Positions 6,671 to 13,221 of a DNA stretch of 13,221 nucleotides are shown here, one piece after another (position 1 is the stretch's first letter; the number at the start of each line of letters is the position of its first letter). The stretch covers positions 1 to 13,221 of the forward strand of contig DATHTO010000016.1 in the NCBI GenBank assembly GCA_035463115.1, in the 5' to 3' direction. The DNA comes from BPGL01 sp035463115 (lineage in GTDB: Bacteria; Actinomycetota; UBA4738; HRBIN12). The notes beneath the pieces were generated by a model. That model was not told where the DNA came from. It worked only from the letters and a program-made list of their open reading frames with translations, and made no database searches. The translations under genes and the position numbers were made by a program.

Positions 6671-7587
6671 TGTCGGCGCACATCGTGAGGCTCCGTCAGG
6701 CGCTCGCGTTCGAGACGCCTCCGGCGTTCGTGGGCGCCAGCGAGGGCTATGCGAGCGACGCCGTGGTCGACGAGCCGTCGGGCGGCGTGCAGATGGGGTT
6801 CCGCGTGTCGCGGATCGAAGCCGGCGGTCGCGTGGACGCCCACGTGCATTCGTTCGAGGAGTCGATCTTCGTGATCGACGGCGAGCTCACCGTCGATACG
6901 CTCGAAGGCGCGGTCCGGATGGTGGCGGGCGACTACGGATTGCTTCCGGTCGGCGTGACGCACGCGTTCCGCAACACGTCGGACGCCGCCGTCGGGTTCG
7001 CCGAGATGCAGGCCCCGCTGCCGCGAGCGCGGTTCGGGTACGACACGCGGCTCGTGCCCGAGCGGCTTCCCGAGCGCATCGCGCGACCGATCGACGTGCG
7101 GGACCCCCGAACCCGCGCGTTCGGCCACATCGACGCCGATTCGATGGATCCGTCGCTCCAGACGCAGGACCGGCTCGCCGTCAGCGCGAGCATGCGGACG
7201 GCGCTGCTCGTGTACAGCGGGATCACGGTGAAGATGATGGTCGATCCCGACCTCGGCGCCGACCTCTCCACGATGTTCATGGTGCAGTACGAGCCGAACG
7301 GGTTCGCCGGCCCCCACGACCATCCGCTCGAGGAGGCCTACCTGATCCTCGAGGGCGAGGTCGACGGCGTGTTCGACGGCGAGACCTATCACCTCGGCCC
7401 GGGCGACGTCGCGTGGGCCGGCGTCGGATGCGTGCACGAGTTCCGCAACGCGGGGCCGGGTCGCGTCCGGTGGCTCGAGACGCAGGCGCCGCAGCCGCCG
7501 GATCGGCATTCCTACCGGTTCGCCCGCGACTGGGCGTACCTCGATGACGCGCTCGCCACCGAGGCAGCGGCTCGCACGCCGCAGTAG
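6670..7587 (+). CDS. Bicupin protein, ureidoglycine aminohydrolase-like
   Basis: A 305-residue protein made of two cupin barrels, about residues 35-125 and 195-285. Each half has a full cupin metal set: H58, H60, E64 and H98 in the first ('DAHVHSFEESIFVIDGEL', then 'GVTHAF'), and H216, H218, E222 and H256 in the second ('GPHDHPLEEAYLILEGEV', then 'GCVHEF'). Overall order and length recall (S)-ureidoglycine aminohydrolase (AllE/UGHY), a manganese enzyme releasing ammonia in allantoin breakdown; in that enzyme only the second barrel is known to bind metal. Other bicupins such as dioxygenases and isomerases are possible, so the activity is not assigned. ATG 6670 shares its A with the preceding stop codon. 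A gap of 12 bases separates it from the M24 gene. Cytoplasmic; no signal peptide. Confidence 0.86.
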   Translation: MSAHIVRLRQALAFETPPAFVGASEGYASDAVVDEPSGGVQMGFRVSRIEAGGRVDAHVHSFEESIFVIDGELTVDTLEGAVRMVAGDYGLLPVGVTHAFRNTSDAAVGFAEMQAPLPRARFGYDTRLVPERLPERIARPIDVRDPRTRAFGHIDADSMDPSLQTQDRLAVSASMRTALLVYSGITVKMMVDPDLGADLSTMFMVQYEPNGFAGPHDHPLEEAYLILEGEVDGVFDGETYHLGPGDVAWAGVGCVHEFRNAGPGRVRWLETQAPQPPDRHSYRFARDWAYLDDALATEAAARTPQ

Positions 7588-7599
7588 GAGGAGCAGGGG

Positions 7600-8853
7600 A
7601 TGGACGAGTTTCCGGTCGCGACGAGCCCGGCACCCGGGGTCATGGGGGTCGACTGGGAGAACCGCGTCGACTTCGAGCGCTTGCGAGGGTACCGACTCGC
7701 ACGCGTCCATCGGATGCTCGAGGAGTTCGACCTGGGCGCGGTCCTGCTGTTCGAGACGTCGAACATCCGCTACGCGACGGCCACGCAGATCGGCTACTGG
7801 GCGTTCAACAAGGGGGAGCGCTGGGCCCTCGTGACCCGGGGCAACCGCCCGAAGATCTGGGACTTCGGATCGGCGGCGAAGGCGCACCGGCTGCAGCTCC
7901 CGCACATGTACGACATCGAGAACTCCGTGGGCGGCAACACGGGGCTGCAGGGCGCGATCGGGCCGGAGACCGGGTTGCACGCACGCGCCGTCCGCGAGAT
8001 CGAGGCCGCGCTCGACGAGGCCGGCGTCGCGAGAGAGAAGCTCGGCGTGGACCTTGCCGAGACGGCGGTGCTCCTCGCGCTGCAGGACGCCGGCCTCCAG
8101 GTGGTCGACGGCCAACAGGCGATGATGCGCGCTCGCGAGATCAAGTCGCCCGACGAGCTCGTGCTCCTGACGCAGGCCGCCGCGATGGTCGATGGCGTCT
8201 ATCAGGAGATCTTCGAGGTCTTGAAGCCGGGGATGCGCGAGTCCGACGTCGTCGCGCTCGCGCACGCCCGATTGTTCGAGATGGGGTCGGAGTTCGTCGA
8301 GGCGATCAACTCGATCGCGGGCGAGCGCTGCAGTCCGCATCCGCACGTCTTCAGCGATCGGATCATCCGCCCCGGCGACCAGGCGTACTTCGACATCATC
8401 CACGTCTTCAACGGCTACCGGACGTGCTACTACCGGACGTTCGTGGTCGGTCGCGCGACGCAGGCGCAGCGCGACGCGTTCAAGCGCTCACGCGAGTGGA
8501 TGGACGCCGCCATCGAGCTCGTCCGGCCGGGGACCACGACGGACCAGATCGCGAAGGTCTGGCCGCGTGCCGAGGAGTTCGGCTTCGTGGACGAGATGGA
8601 TGCGTTCGGCCTGCAGTTCGGGCACGGCGTCGGTACGGGTCTGCACGAGCGTCCGATCATCAGCCGGCTGAACTCGCTCGAGACCCCGGTCGAGATCGAG
8701 GAGGGGATGTTCTTCGCCCTCGAGACCTACGCGCCGGCCGAGGACGGACGCTCGGCTGCGCGGATCGAAGAGGAAGTGATCGTCACGGCCGACGGCTGCA
8801 AGGTCGTGACGCTGTTCCCGTGCGAGGAGCTGATGGTGGCGAATGAGTACTGA
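7600..8853 (+). CDS. M24-family (creatinase/prolidase fold) hydrolase with a Cys at a metal-ligand position
   Basis: A 417-residue protein with a creatinase-type N-terminal domain (about 25-170, including 'LLFETSNIRYATATQIGYW') and a pita-bread M24 domain (about 175-410). Expected dimetal ligands are D265 ('YFDII'), position 276, H342 ('GHGVG'), E375 ('ALETY') and E390 ('RIEEEV'). Position 276, eleven residues after D265 and normally Asp ('SDITRTF'), is Cys here ('RTCYYRTF'). The family includes prolidase, aminopeptidase P, creatinase (which needs no metal) and the DMSP lyase DddP. The 'NIRYAT' block is also found in DddP, and the neighbours suggest a small-molecule substrate rather than a peptide. 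GGAGGAG and AGGGG just before ATG 7600 give a very strong ribosome site. It overlaps the E1 alpha gene by 11 bases. The fold is sure, the reaction unknown. Confidence 0.92.
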   Translation: MDEFPVATSPAPGVMGVDWENRVDFERLRGYRLARVHRMLEEFDLGAVLLFETSNIRYATATQIGYWAFNKGERWALVTRGNRPKIWDFGSAAKAHRLQLPHMYDIENSVGGNTGLQGAIGPETGLHARAVREIEAALDEAGVAREKLGVDLAETAVLLALQDAGLQVVDGQQAMMRAREIKSPDELVLLTQAAAMVDGVYQEIFEVLKPGMRESDVVALAHARLFEMGSEFVEAINSIAGERCSPHPHVFSDRIIRPGDQAYFDIIHVFNGYRTCYYRTFVVGRATQAQRDAFKRSREWMDAAIELVRPGTTTDQIAKVWPRAEEFGFVDEMDAFGLQFGHGVGTGLHERPIISRLNSLETPVEIEEGMFFALETYAPAEDGRSAARIEEEVIVTADGCKVVTLFPCEELMVANEY

Positions 8854-9928
8854 GCCCTCGACCGACCCGCGGAACGACCCGCGCTACGACTACGCGCTGA
8901 TGGAGCCGCGGCTCCCCCAGCCGCTCGACGGGTCGCTGGTCGACGCGCCGATCGAGCTCGAGACCCGGCTCTCGATGTACGAGCGCCTCCAGCTGCTCCG
9001 CCAGTGGGGCAAGCGGGCCCACGACCTGTTCCTCCAGAACCTGGTGAAGGGCACGACGCACCTGTCGCTCGGCCAGGAGGCGATCGCCACGGGGTTCGGC
9101 GAGGCGTTGCAGCCCGACGACTACACGTTCGCGACGTACCGGGGGCACGCGCACTCGCTGGCTCGCGGCATCGATCCGGGCGCGGCGCTCGCCGAGCTGC
9201 TCGGCCGCGAGAACGGGATCCTCGGCGGCAAGGGCGGCTCGATGCACCTGACCGACGTATCCAAGGGCATGATGGGCTCGTACGCGATCATCGGCGCCCA
9301 CCTGTGCACCGCGAACGGCGCCGCGTGGTCGGCCCAGATGCGGGGGACCGACCAGGTCGCCGTGGCGTTCTTCGGCGACGGCACGACGAACATCGGCGCC
9401 TTCCATGAAGCCCTCAACATGGCGGTCGTCTGGAACCTGCCCGTGGTGTTCGTCTGCGAGAACAACCTGTACATGGAGTACACGCCGATCGACGCCGTGA
9501 CGGCGGTCGCCCGGCCCGCTGCCGACCGCGCCGCGGCGTACGGCCTCGACGGCGTGGTCATCGACGGGAACGATCCCGACGCCGTGTACCTCACCGCGAG
9601 CGACGCCCTGCGGAAGGCCCGCGACGGCGGCGGGCCCTCGCTGATCGAGGCGATCACGTACCGCTCCGGCGGTCACTCCCGTGCCGATCCCGGCAAGTAC
9701 CGGCCGAAGGCCGAGGTCGAGGCGTGGGCCGAGCGAGATCCGATCCCGATGTACCGCTCCCGACTGCAGAAGCTCGGCGTGGACGAGGACCGCCTCTCGT
9801 CGATCGAGGACCAGGTCGCCCGTGCGATCGACGAGGCGACGGAGTTCGCCAAGGGCGGACCGGAGCCCGGCGAGGGCGCGCTCATGACCGAGGTGTACGC
9901 CGACGGAGGCTCGAGATGGCGGAACTGA
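8843..9928 (+). CDS. Thiamine-diphosphate 2-oxoacid dehydrogenase E1, alpha subunit
   Basis: A 361-residue E1 alpha subunit of the pyruvate / acetoin / branched-chain 2-oxoacid dehydrogenase group. It decarboxylates a 2-oxo acid on ThDP with the beta subunit and normally hands the acyl group to an E2 lipoyl domain. The ThDP/Mg motif is G178-D-G180 ... N207-N208 ('FFGDGTTNIG' to 'CENN', about 27 residues apart). Other family blocks are 'THLSLGQEAIATG', 'YRGHAHSLARG', 'GGKGGSMHL' and the C-terminal loop 'YRSGGHSRADPGKYR'. ATG 8843 lies inside the end of the M24 gene; a GAGGAG is about 14 bases upstream. It overlaps the E1 beta gene by 13 bases, consistent with coupled synthesis of a heterotetramer. 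Sequence resembles AcoA/PdhA, but the 2-oxo acid cannot be fixed, and no E2 or E3 gene is in the window. Confidence 0.95.
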   Translation: MSTEPSTDPRNDPRYDYALMEPRLPQPLDGSLVDAPIELETRLSMYERLQLLRQWGKRAHDLFLQNLVKGTTHLSLGQEAIATGFGEALQPDDYTFATYRGHAHSLARGIDPGAALAELLGRENGILGGKGGSMHLTDVSKGMMGSYAIIGAHLCTANGAAWSAQMRGTDQVAVAFFGDGTTNIGAFHEALNMAVVWNLPVVFVCENNLYMEYTPIDAVTAVARPAADRAAAYGLDGVVIDGNDPDAVYLTASDALRKARDGGGPSLIEAITYRSGGHSRADPGKYRPKAEVEAWAERDPIPMYRSRLQKLGVDEDRLSSIEDQVARAIDEATEFAKGGPEPGEGALMTEVYADGGSRWRN

Positions 9929-10905
9929 CCTACCGCGAGGCGGTCGCACGTGGCATCGCGCAGGAGATGCGGCGAGATCCCACGCTCGTGATGATCGGCG
10001 AGGACATCGCCGCGGCGGGCGGCGTCTTCAAGACCACCGTCGGACTCGTCGACGAGTTCGGTCCCGACCGGATCCGCGACACCCCGATCTCGGAGCAGGC
10101 GATCCTCGGCGCGGCGATGGGCGCGGCGATGACCGGCACGCCGGTGATCGCCGAGATCATGTTCAGCGACTTCCTCGCCGTCTGCTGGGACATCGTCGCG
10201 AACGAGATCGCGAAGAGCCGGTACATGACGAACGGGCAGGTGAGCTTCCCCCTCGTGATCCGGACCGCGAACGGCGGCGGCGTCCGTTTCGGCGCGCAGC
10301 ACAGCCAGTCCGTCGAGAACTGGGCGATGATGATCCCCGGCCTCAAGGTCGTGGCGCCCTCGTCGGTCGAGGACGTGATCGGGTTGATGGCGGCCGCGGT
10401 CCGCGACCCGGACCCCGTCGTGTTCTTCGAGCACAAGGCGCTGATGGGCGCGAAGGCTGAGATCCCCGACGGCGAGATCGTCGACGAGCTCGGCGTCGCC
10501 ACGGTCCTGCGCGAAGGTTCCGACGTCACGATCGCCGCGCTCGCGGCGATGGTGCCGCGGGCGGTCGAGGCCGCGGAACGACTGGACCAGGCCGGGATCT
10601 CCGCAGAGGTGATCGACGTCCGTTCGCTCGTTCCGCTCGACACGCGGACGCTGCTCGCGTCGGTGGAGAAGACCGGACGGTTCTTCACGGTCGAGGAGAA
10701 CCCCCGTCTGTGCGGATGGGGAGCCGAGCTCGTGTCGATCGTCGCCGACGAGGCGTTCTGGAGCCTCGACGGTCCCAGCGTCCGGATCACGACGCCACAC
10801 ATCCCGTTGCCGTCGGCCGCGTCGCTCGAGGATCTCGCGATCCCGTCGGTCGATCGCATCACGGAGACGGTGCAGAAGACGGTCGAAGCCGGAGGCGGTG
10901 CGTGA
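9916..10905 (+). CDS. Thiamine-diphosphate 2-oxoacid dehydrogenase E1, beta subunit
   Basis: A 329-residue E1 beta subunit, partner of the preceding gene; the alpha2-beta2 active site forms at their interface. The N-terminal transketolase-like pyrimidine-binding domain opens MAELTYREAVARGIAQEM and holds the conserved Glu that activates ThDP, E60 in 'DTPISEQAILGAAMGAA'. The block 'FGAQHSQSVENWAMMIPGLKVVAPSS' (in pieces) is typical. The C-terminal transketolase domain begins near residue 200 with 'GSDVTIAALAAMVPRAVEAA' and includes 'VIDVRSLVPLD' and 'VEENPRLCGWGAEL'. The start is ATG 9916, set by GGAGG at 9905-9909 six bases upstream; the frame is open further upstream but that part overlaps E1 alpha and is not protein-like. 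The stop overlaps the following GTG (GTGA). Confidence 0.95.
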   Translation: MAELTYREAVARGIAQEMRRDPTLVMIGEDIAAAGGVFKTTVGLVDEFGPDRIRDTPISEQAILGAAMGAAMTGTPVIAEIMFSDFLAVCWDIVANEIAKSRYMTNGQVSFPLVIRTANGGGVRFGAQHSQSVENWAMMIPGLKVVAPSSVEDVIGLMAAAVRDPDPVVFFEHKALMGAKAEIPDGEIVDELGVATVLREGSDVTIAALAAMVPRAVEAAERLDQAGISAEVIDVRSLVPLDTRTLLASVEKTGRFFTVEENPRLCGWGAELVSIVADEAFWSLDGPSVRITTPHIPLPSAASLEDLAIPSVDRITETVQKTVEAGGGA

Positions 10906-12164
10906 GCGACCGGCTCGTGTTGCGCGGCGGGACCGTCCTCACGCTCGCTGGGAGGACACCGAACCTGGCCACCGGCGACGTCCTGATCGACGACGGCCGG
11001 ATCGCGGAGGTCGGCACGGCCGTCGTCGCGCCGCGCGATGCCGAGGAGATCGATTGCACCGACGCGATCGTGATGCCCGGCTTCGTCGACACGCACCGTC
11101 ACACCTGGACGTCGTTGTTCCGCAACGCCGGTGAGGGCCTCGATGCCGGGTCGTCGGTGACGGCGCTCCGGGAGCACCACCAGCCCGACGACGTGTACGC
11201 GGCAACGCTCGTCGGCGTCTTCGGGGCGATCGAGGCCGGCATCACCACGGTGGTGGACCACGTCGACGTCGCTGGCGGCCGTGCGGCGATCGAGGCGGCA
11301 GCCCAGGCGCACGCCGACAGCGGCATCCGCGCGGTGCTCGTGCAGCCGGACCCCGCGCCGGCGAGCCCCGCCGACGGCGTCGCGTTCGCCTCCGCCGTGG
11401 GATCGATCGCCGACGTCGGATCGGTCGCCGATGCCTGGGCGGCCGCACGCGCCTCCGGCATGCGGATCCACGCGCACGCCGGCGACGGAACCGGGGGGCC
11501 GGGCGTCGTGGCGGCGCTCGCCCAGCGCGGTCTCCTCGGGTCCGACGTGACGCTCGTCCATCACACGGCGCTCGACGACGCCGACGTCCGAGCGATCGTG
11601 GACGCCGGCGCCGGGGTGTCGCTCGCGCCATCGGCCGAGATGGCGAACGGCCAGGGATCGCCGCCGATCCAGGAGCTGATGGATCGCGACGTGCGACCGG
11701 GGCTCGGCGTGGACCAGGAGCGCGTCGCGCCCGGCGACATGTTCGCGCAGATGCGTCAGACGATCTCGCTGCAGCACGCGACCGTGTTCGACCGCAAGCT
11801 GATGGGAAAGGGGTCGCTCCCGAAGCTGATGTCGACGCGTGACGTGATCCGCTACGCGACGGTCGACGGGGCGCGCGTGGCCGGCCTCGGCGGGTTGACG
11901 GGATCGATCGAGCCCGGCCTCCAGGCCGACGTGATCGTCCTGCGAACGGATCGCCCGAACGTGTGGCCGGTCAACGACGCGATCGGCGCCGTCGTGTGGG
12001 GGATGGACACGTCGAACCTCTCCCACGTGATCGTCGGCGGCCGCGTCGTGTTGCGCGACGGCGGGCTCGCGACCGACGTTGCGCGGGCGCGCGAGCTCGC
12101 GACGGGCGCCCGCGAGCGCGTCGTCGCGGCGGCCGGTCTCGCGCCCGCGGGAGCGGCCCGGTGA
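10902..12164 (+). CDS. Amidohydrolase / deaminase of the ATZ/TRZ group
   Basis: A 420-residue member of the amidohydrolase superfamily (chlorohydrolase, cytosine/guanine deaminase and hydroxyatrazine hydrolase group). These enzymes use one catalytic metal in a TIM barrel to remove an amino group or other leaving group from a ring. Ligands can be placed: H65-R-H67 in 'PGFVDTHRHTW', H192 (or H190) in 'RIHAHAGDG', H220 or H221 in 'LVHHTALDD', and D271 in 'GLGVDQ'. The segment 'VSLAPSAEMANGQGSPP' matches the family's 'S-x-x-P-S-S-N-x-x-x-G-x-G-x-x-P' block. The catalytic Glu of the usual HxxE appears as Asp (D195). The beta-sandwich composite domain is present at both ends ('VLRGGTVLTL', 'VIVGGRVVLRDG'). 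The start is GTG 10902 with GGAGG six bases upstream; a longer frame overlaps E1 beta and is rejected. The stop overlaps the permease GTG. Confidence 0.92.
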   Translation: MSDRLVLRGGTVLTLAGRTPNLATGDVLIDDGRIAEVGTAVVAPRDAEEIDCTDAIVMPGFVDTHRHTWTSLFRNAGEGLDAGSSVTALREHHQPDDVYAATLVGVFGAIEAGITTVVDHVDVAGGRAAIEAAAQAHADSGIRAVLVQPDPAPASPADGVAFASAVGSIADVGSVADAWAAARASGMRIHAHAGDGTGGPGVVAALAQRGLLGSDVTLVHHTALDDADVRAIVDAGAGVSLAPSAEMANGQGSPPIQELMDRDVRPGLGVDQERVAPGDMFAQMRQTISLQHATVFDRKLMGKGSLPKLMSTRDVIRYATVDGARVAGLGGLTGSIEPGLQADVIVLRTDRPNVWPVNDAIGAVVWGMDTSNLSHVIVGGRVVLRDGGLATDVARARELATGARERVVAAAGLAPAGAAR

Positions 12165-13210
12165 GTGCCACGGCCACCCTGTCGCGGAAGGCCCCTTCGT
12201 CGGCACTCACCAGGTTCGTCGTCGCGTCGAGGTACCTACCGGTCTACGTGGCGATCGCGCTGCTCGTCGTCGTCGCGGCGATCTGGGCTCCCGACGCGCT
12301 CCGCGCCCCGTCGCTCCGTGCGATCGCGCCGTTCGGAACGTTCCTCGCGATCGCCGCGCTCGGCCAGATGCTCGTGGTGATGACGGGCGGGATCGATCTG
12401 AGCGTTCCCGGCGTCTTCACGCTCGCCGCCGTCGTGACCGTGGGGGTCGGCGACGCGAGCGACGAGCGGATCTGGACGGCGATCGCGGTCGCGCTCGCCG
12501 TGTGCGCTCTCGTCGGACTCGTGAACGGGGTGCTGATCGGGGGGCTCGGACTGAACGCGCTCATCGTGACGCTCGCGGTGGGCCAGGTCGTGAACGGGAT
12601 CGCGGTGCGGTACTACACGGGCGTCGCGATCCAGACCCCCGTGCCGGCGGGGCTGTCGGCGTGGACGTCGACCCGCTTCCTCGGCGTGACGTACACCTTC
12701 TGGCTCGGCGTCGCGTTGACCGTCGTGCTCATCGTCGTGTTCCGGTTCACGACGTTCGGGCGGAAGTTCCAGGTCGTCGGCGCGAACCCGGTCGCCAGCT
12801 GGATCGCGGGGCTGCGGGTGAACCTGAACCAGGTGTCGGCGTACGTCGTCGCCGCGGTGCTCTACGGCATCGCCGGCGTGCTGCTCGCGGCGTTCCTGAA
12901 GACCCCGAGCATCAACCTCGGGACGCCGTACCTGCTCGGGCCGATCGCGGCCGTCGTGATCGGCGGGGCGTCGCTCACCGGCGGGCTCGCGAGCCCGTTG
13001 TCGACGTGGGCCGGAGCGATGTTCCTCGCCGGGCTCAACCAGATGATGCGTGTGATGGGGCTGTCGACGGCGCTGCAGTTCGTCGTCTTCGGCCTCGTGA
13101 TCATCGGCGGCATGTTGGTCTCGGGTGACCGGATCATCCGCGCGGTGGAGCAGGTGCTCCGCGAGCGCGGCCGGAGCCGCCCGATGAGCGACGCGCCGTC
13201 GTCGACGTGA
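12161..13210 (+). CDS. RbsC-type ABC transporter permease
   Basis: A 349-residue inner-membrane permease of the BPD_transp_2 family (ribose, xylose and nucleoside importers, AI-2 transporter). It has about eight to ten hydrophobic segments, the first near residues 25-42. Signature blocks: 'GQMLVVMTGGIDLSVPG' (68-84), 'FGRKFQVVGANPVASWIAGL' (199-218), the cytoplasmic loop expected to contact the ATPase, and 'VIGGASLTGG' (266-275). The C-terminus is short and charged. The start is GTG 12161 overlapping the amidohydrolase stop (GTGA), with GGGAG seven bases upstream; the open frame further left is antisense-like noise. The binding protein and ATPase expected for such a transporter are not in the window; the next gene appears to begin at the edge. 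The substrate is unknown; the neighbouring amidohydrolase suggests a nitrogenous small molecule or nucleoside-like compound. Confidence 0.95.
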   Translation: MSATATLSRKAPSSALTRFVVASRYLPVYVAIALLVVVAAIWAPDALRAPSLRAIAPFGTFLAIAALGQMLVVMTGGIDLSVPGVFTLAAVVTVGVGDASDERIWTAIAVALAVCALVGLVNGVLIGGLGLNALIVTLAVGQVVNGIAVRYYTGVAIQTPVPAGLSAWTSTRFLGVTYTFWLGVALTVVLIVVFRFTTFGRKFQVVGANPVASWIAGLRVNLNQVSAYVVAAVLYGIAGVLLAAFLKTPSINLGTPYLLGPIAAVVIGGASLTGGLASPLSTWAGAMFLAGLNQMMRVMGLSTALQFVVFGLVIIGGMLVSGDRIIRAVEQVLRERGRSRPMSDAPSST

Positions 13211-13221
13211 ACCACGTGGAG
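13207..13221 (+). CDS. Possible start of a next operon gene (cut by the window edge)
   Basis: A GTG at 13207 overlaps the permease stop as GTGA, the same junction type used by two preceding gene pairs, and stays open for the five codons left. The last bases (GTGGAG) could instead be a ribosome-binding site for a gene starting just outside. By position it would be another transporter component (ATPase, second permease or binding protein), but nothing in the sequence shows this. Confidence 0.3.

Noticed and set aside
6391..8403. 670-codon minus-strand open frame opposite the HIBADH, bicupin and M24 genes
   Set aside because: Composition (many His, Arg, Asp, Val) and lack of any motif fit an antisense shadow; the plus strand has three recognised families here.
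7600..8853. Calling the M24 gene a DMSP lyase (dddP)
   Set aside because: It shares the fold and an N-terminal block, but the DddP-type Asp-x-Asp and the later Asp of the metal site are not conserved here and the context differs.
9724..9915. Upstream extension of the E1 beta frame
   Set aside because: It lies inside E1 alpha, is not protein-like, and GGAGG sits six bases before ATG 9916.
11963..12160. Upstream extension of the permease frame
   Set aside because: Arg-rich noise inside the amidohydrolase gene; the GTG at 12161 has GTGA coupling and GGGAG.
9930..12206. 758-codon minus-strand open frame opposite E1 beta and amidohydrolase
   Set aside because: Same antisense effect; the plus-strand proteins carry clear catalytic motifs over the whole length.
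1..13221. Frequent CGATCG/GATCG words across the window as a possible motif
   Set aside because: They occur throughout coding sequence and follow from high GC with common GAT/ATC/TCG codons; no clustering or regular spacing was seen.

Overview
The window is high-GC DNA (about 70% by eye) with many GTG starts and tight gene overlaps. It most resembles a chromosomal segment of an actinobacterium (Actinomycetota), possibly a deep-branching or metagenome-derived one. The pointers are a small CCCH protein with the 'LSTYN' signature, an acyl-ACP desaturase of the mycobacterial/plant soluble type, and an RsbW-type ATPase fragment. No rRNA, tRNA, CRISPR array, insertion sequence or origin was recognised. 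The genus cannot be told from the sequence alone.

There are four blocks. (1) 1-1374, minus strand: a small zinc-binding-type protein, a soluble diiron acyl-ACP desaturase, and the first 42 codons of an RsbW-like ATP-binding (anti-sigma type) gene that runs off the left edge. (2) about 1459-3047, plus strand: a poorly coding stretch that may hold a frameshifted HTH gene, a small HEVAH zinc-metallopeptidase-like protein, and a membrane-anchored protein with a C-terminal fibronectin type III domain. (3) 3069-5643, minus strand: an atypical SDR oxidoreductase, an XRE-cupin regulator (TGATG overlap) and an L-2-hydroxyglutarate oxidase-type FAD enzyme (LhgO). (4) 5771 to the right edge, plus strand: a very compact run of seven genes plus the likely start of an eighth. 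They encode a 3-hydroxyisobutyrate-dehydrogenase-like enzyme, a bicupin related to ureidoglycine aminohydrolase, an M24-fold hydrolase, E1 alpha and E1 beta of a thiamine-diphosphate 2-oxoacid dehydrogenase, an ATZ/TRZ-type amidohydrolase, and an RbsC-type ABC permease.

Blocks 3 and 4 diverge from a 127-bp region and together look like one catabolic locus. The inferred scheme is import of a small (probably nitrogen-containing) compound by an ABC transporter, hydrolytic steps by amidohydrolase, bicupin and M24 enzyme, oxidation by SDR, HIBADH-like and LhgO-like enzymes, and entry into central metabolism through a 2-oxoacid dehydrogenase, controlled by the XRE-cupin protein. No known pathway with this exact gene set is recognised. 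Two enzymes carry substitutions at family-defining residues: the M24 protein has Cys where the second metal-ligand Asp is expected, and the SDR lacks YxxxK. These make the locus the best candidate here for undescribed biochemistry.
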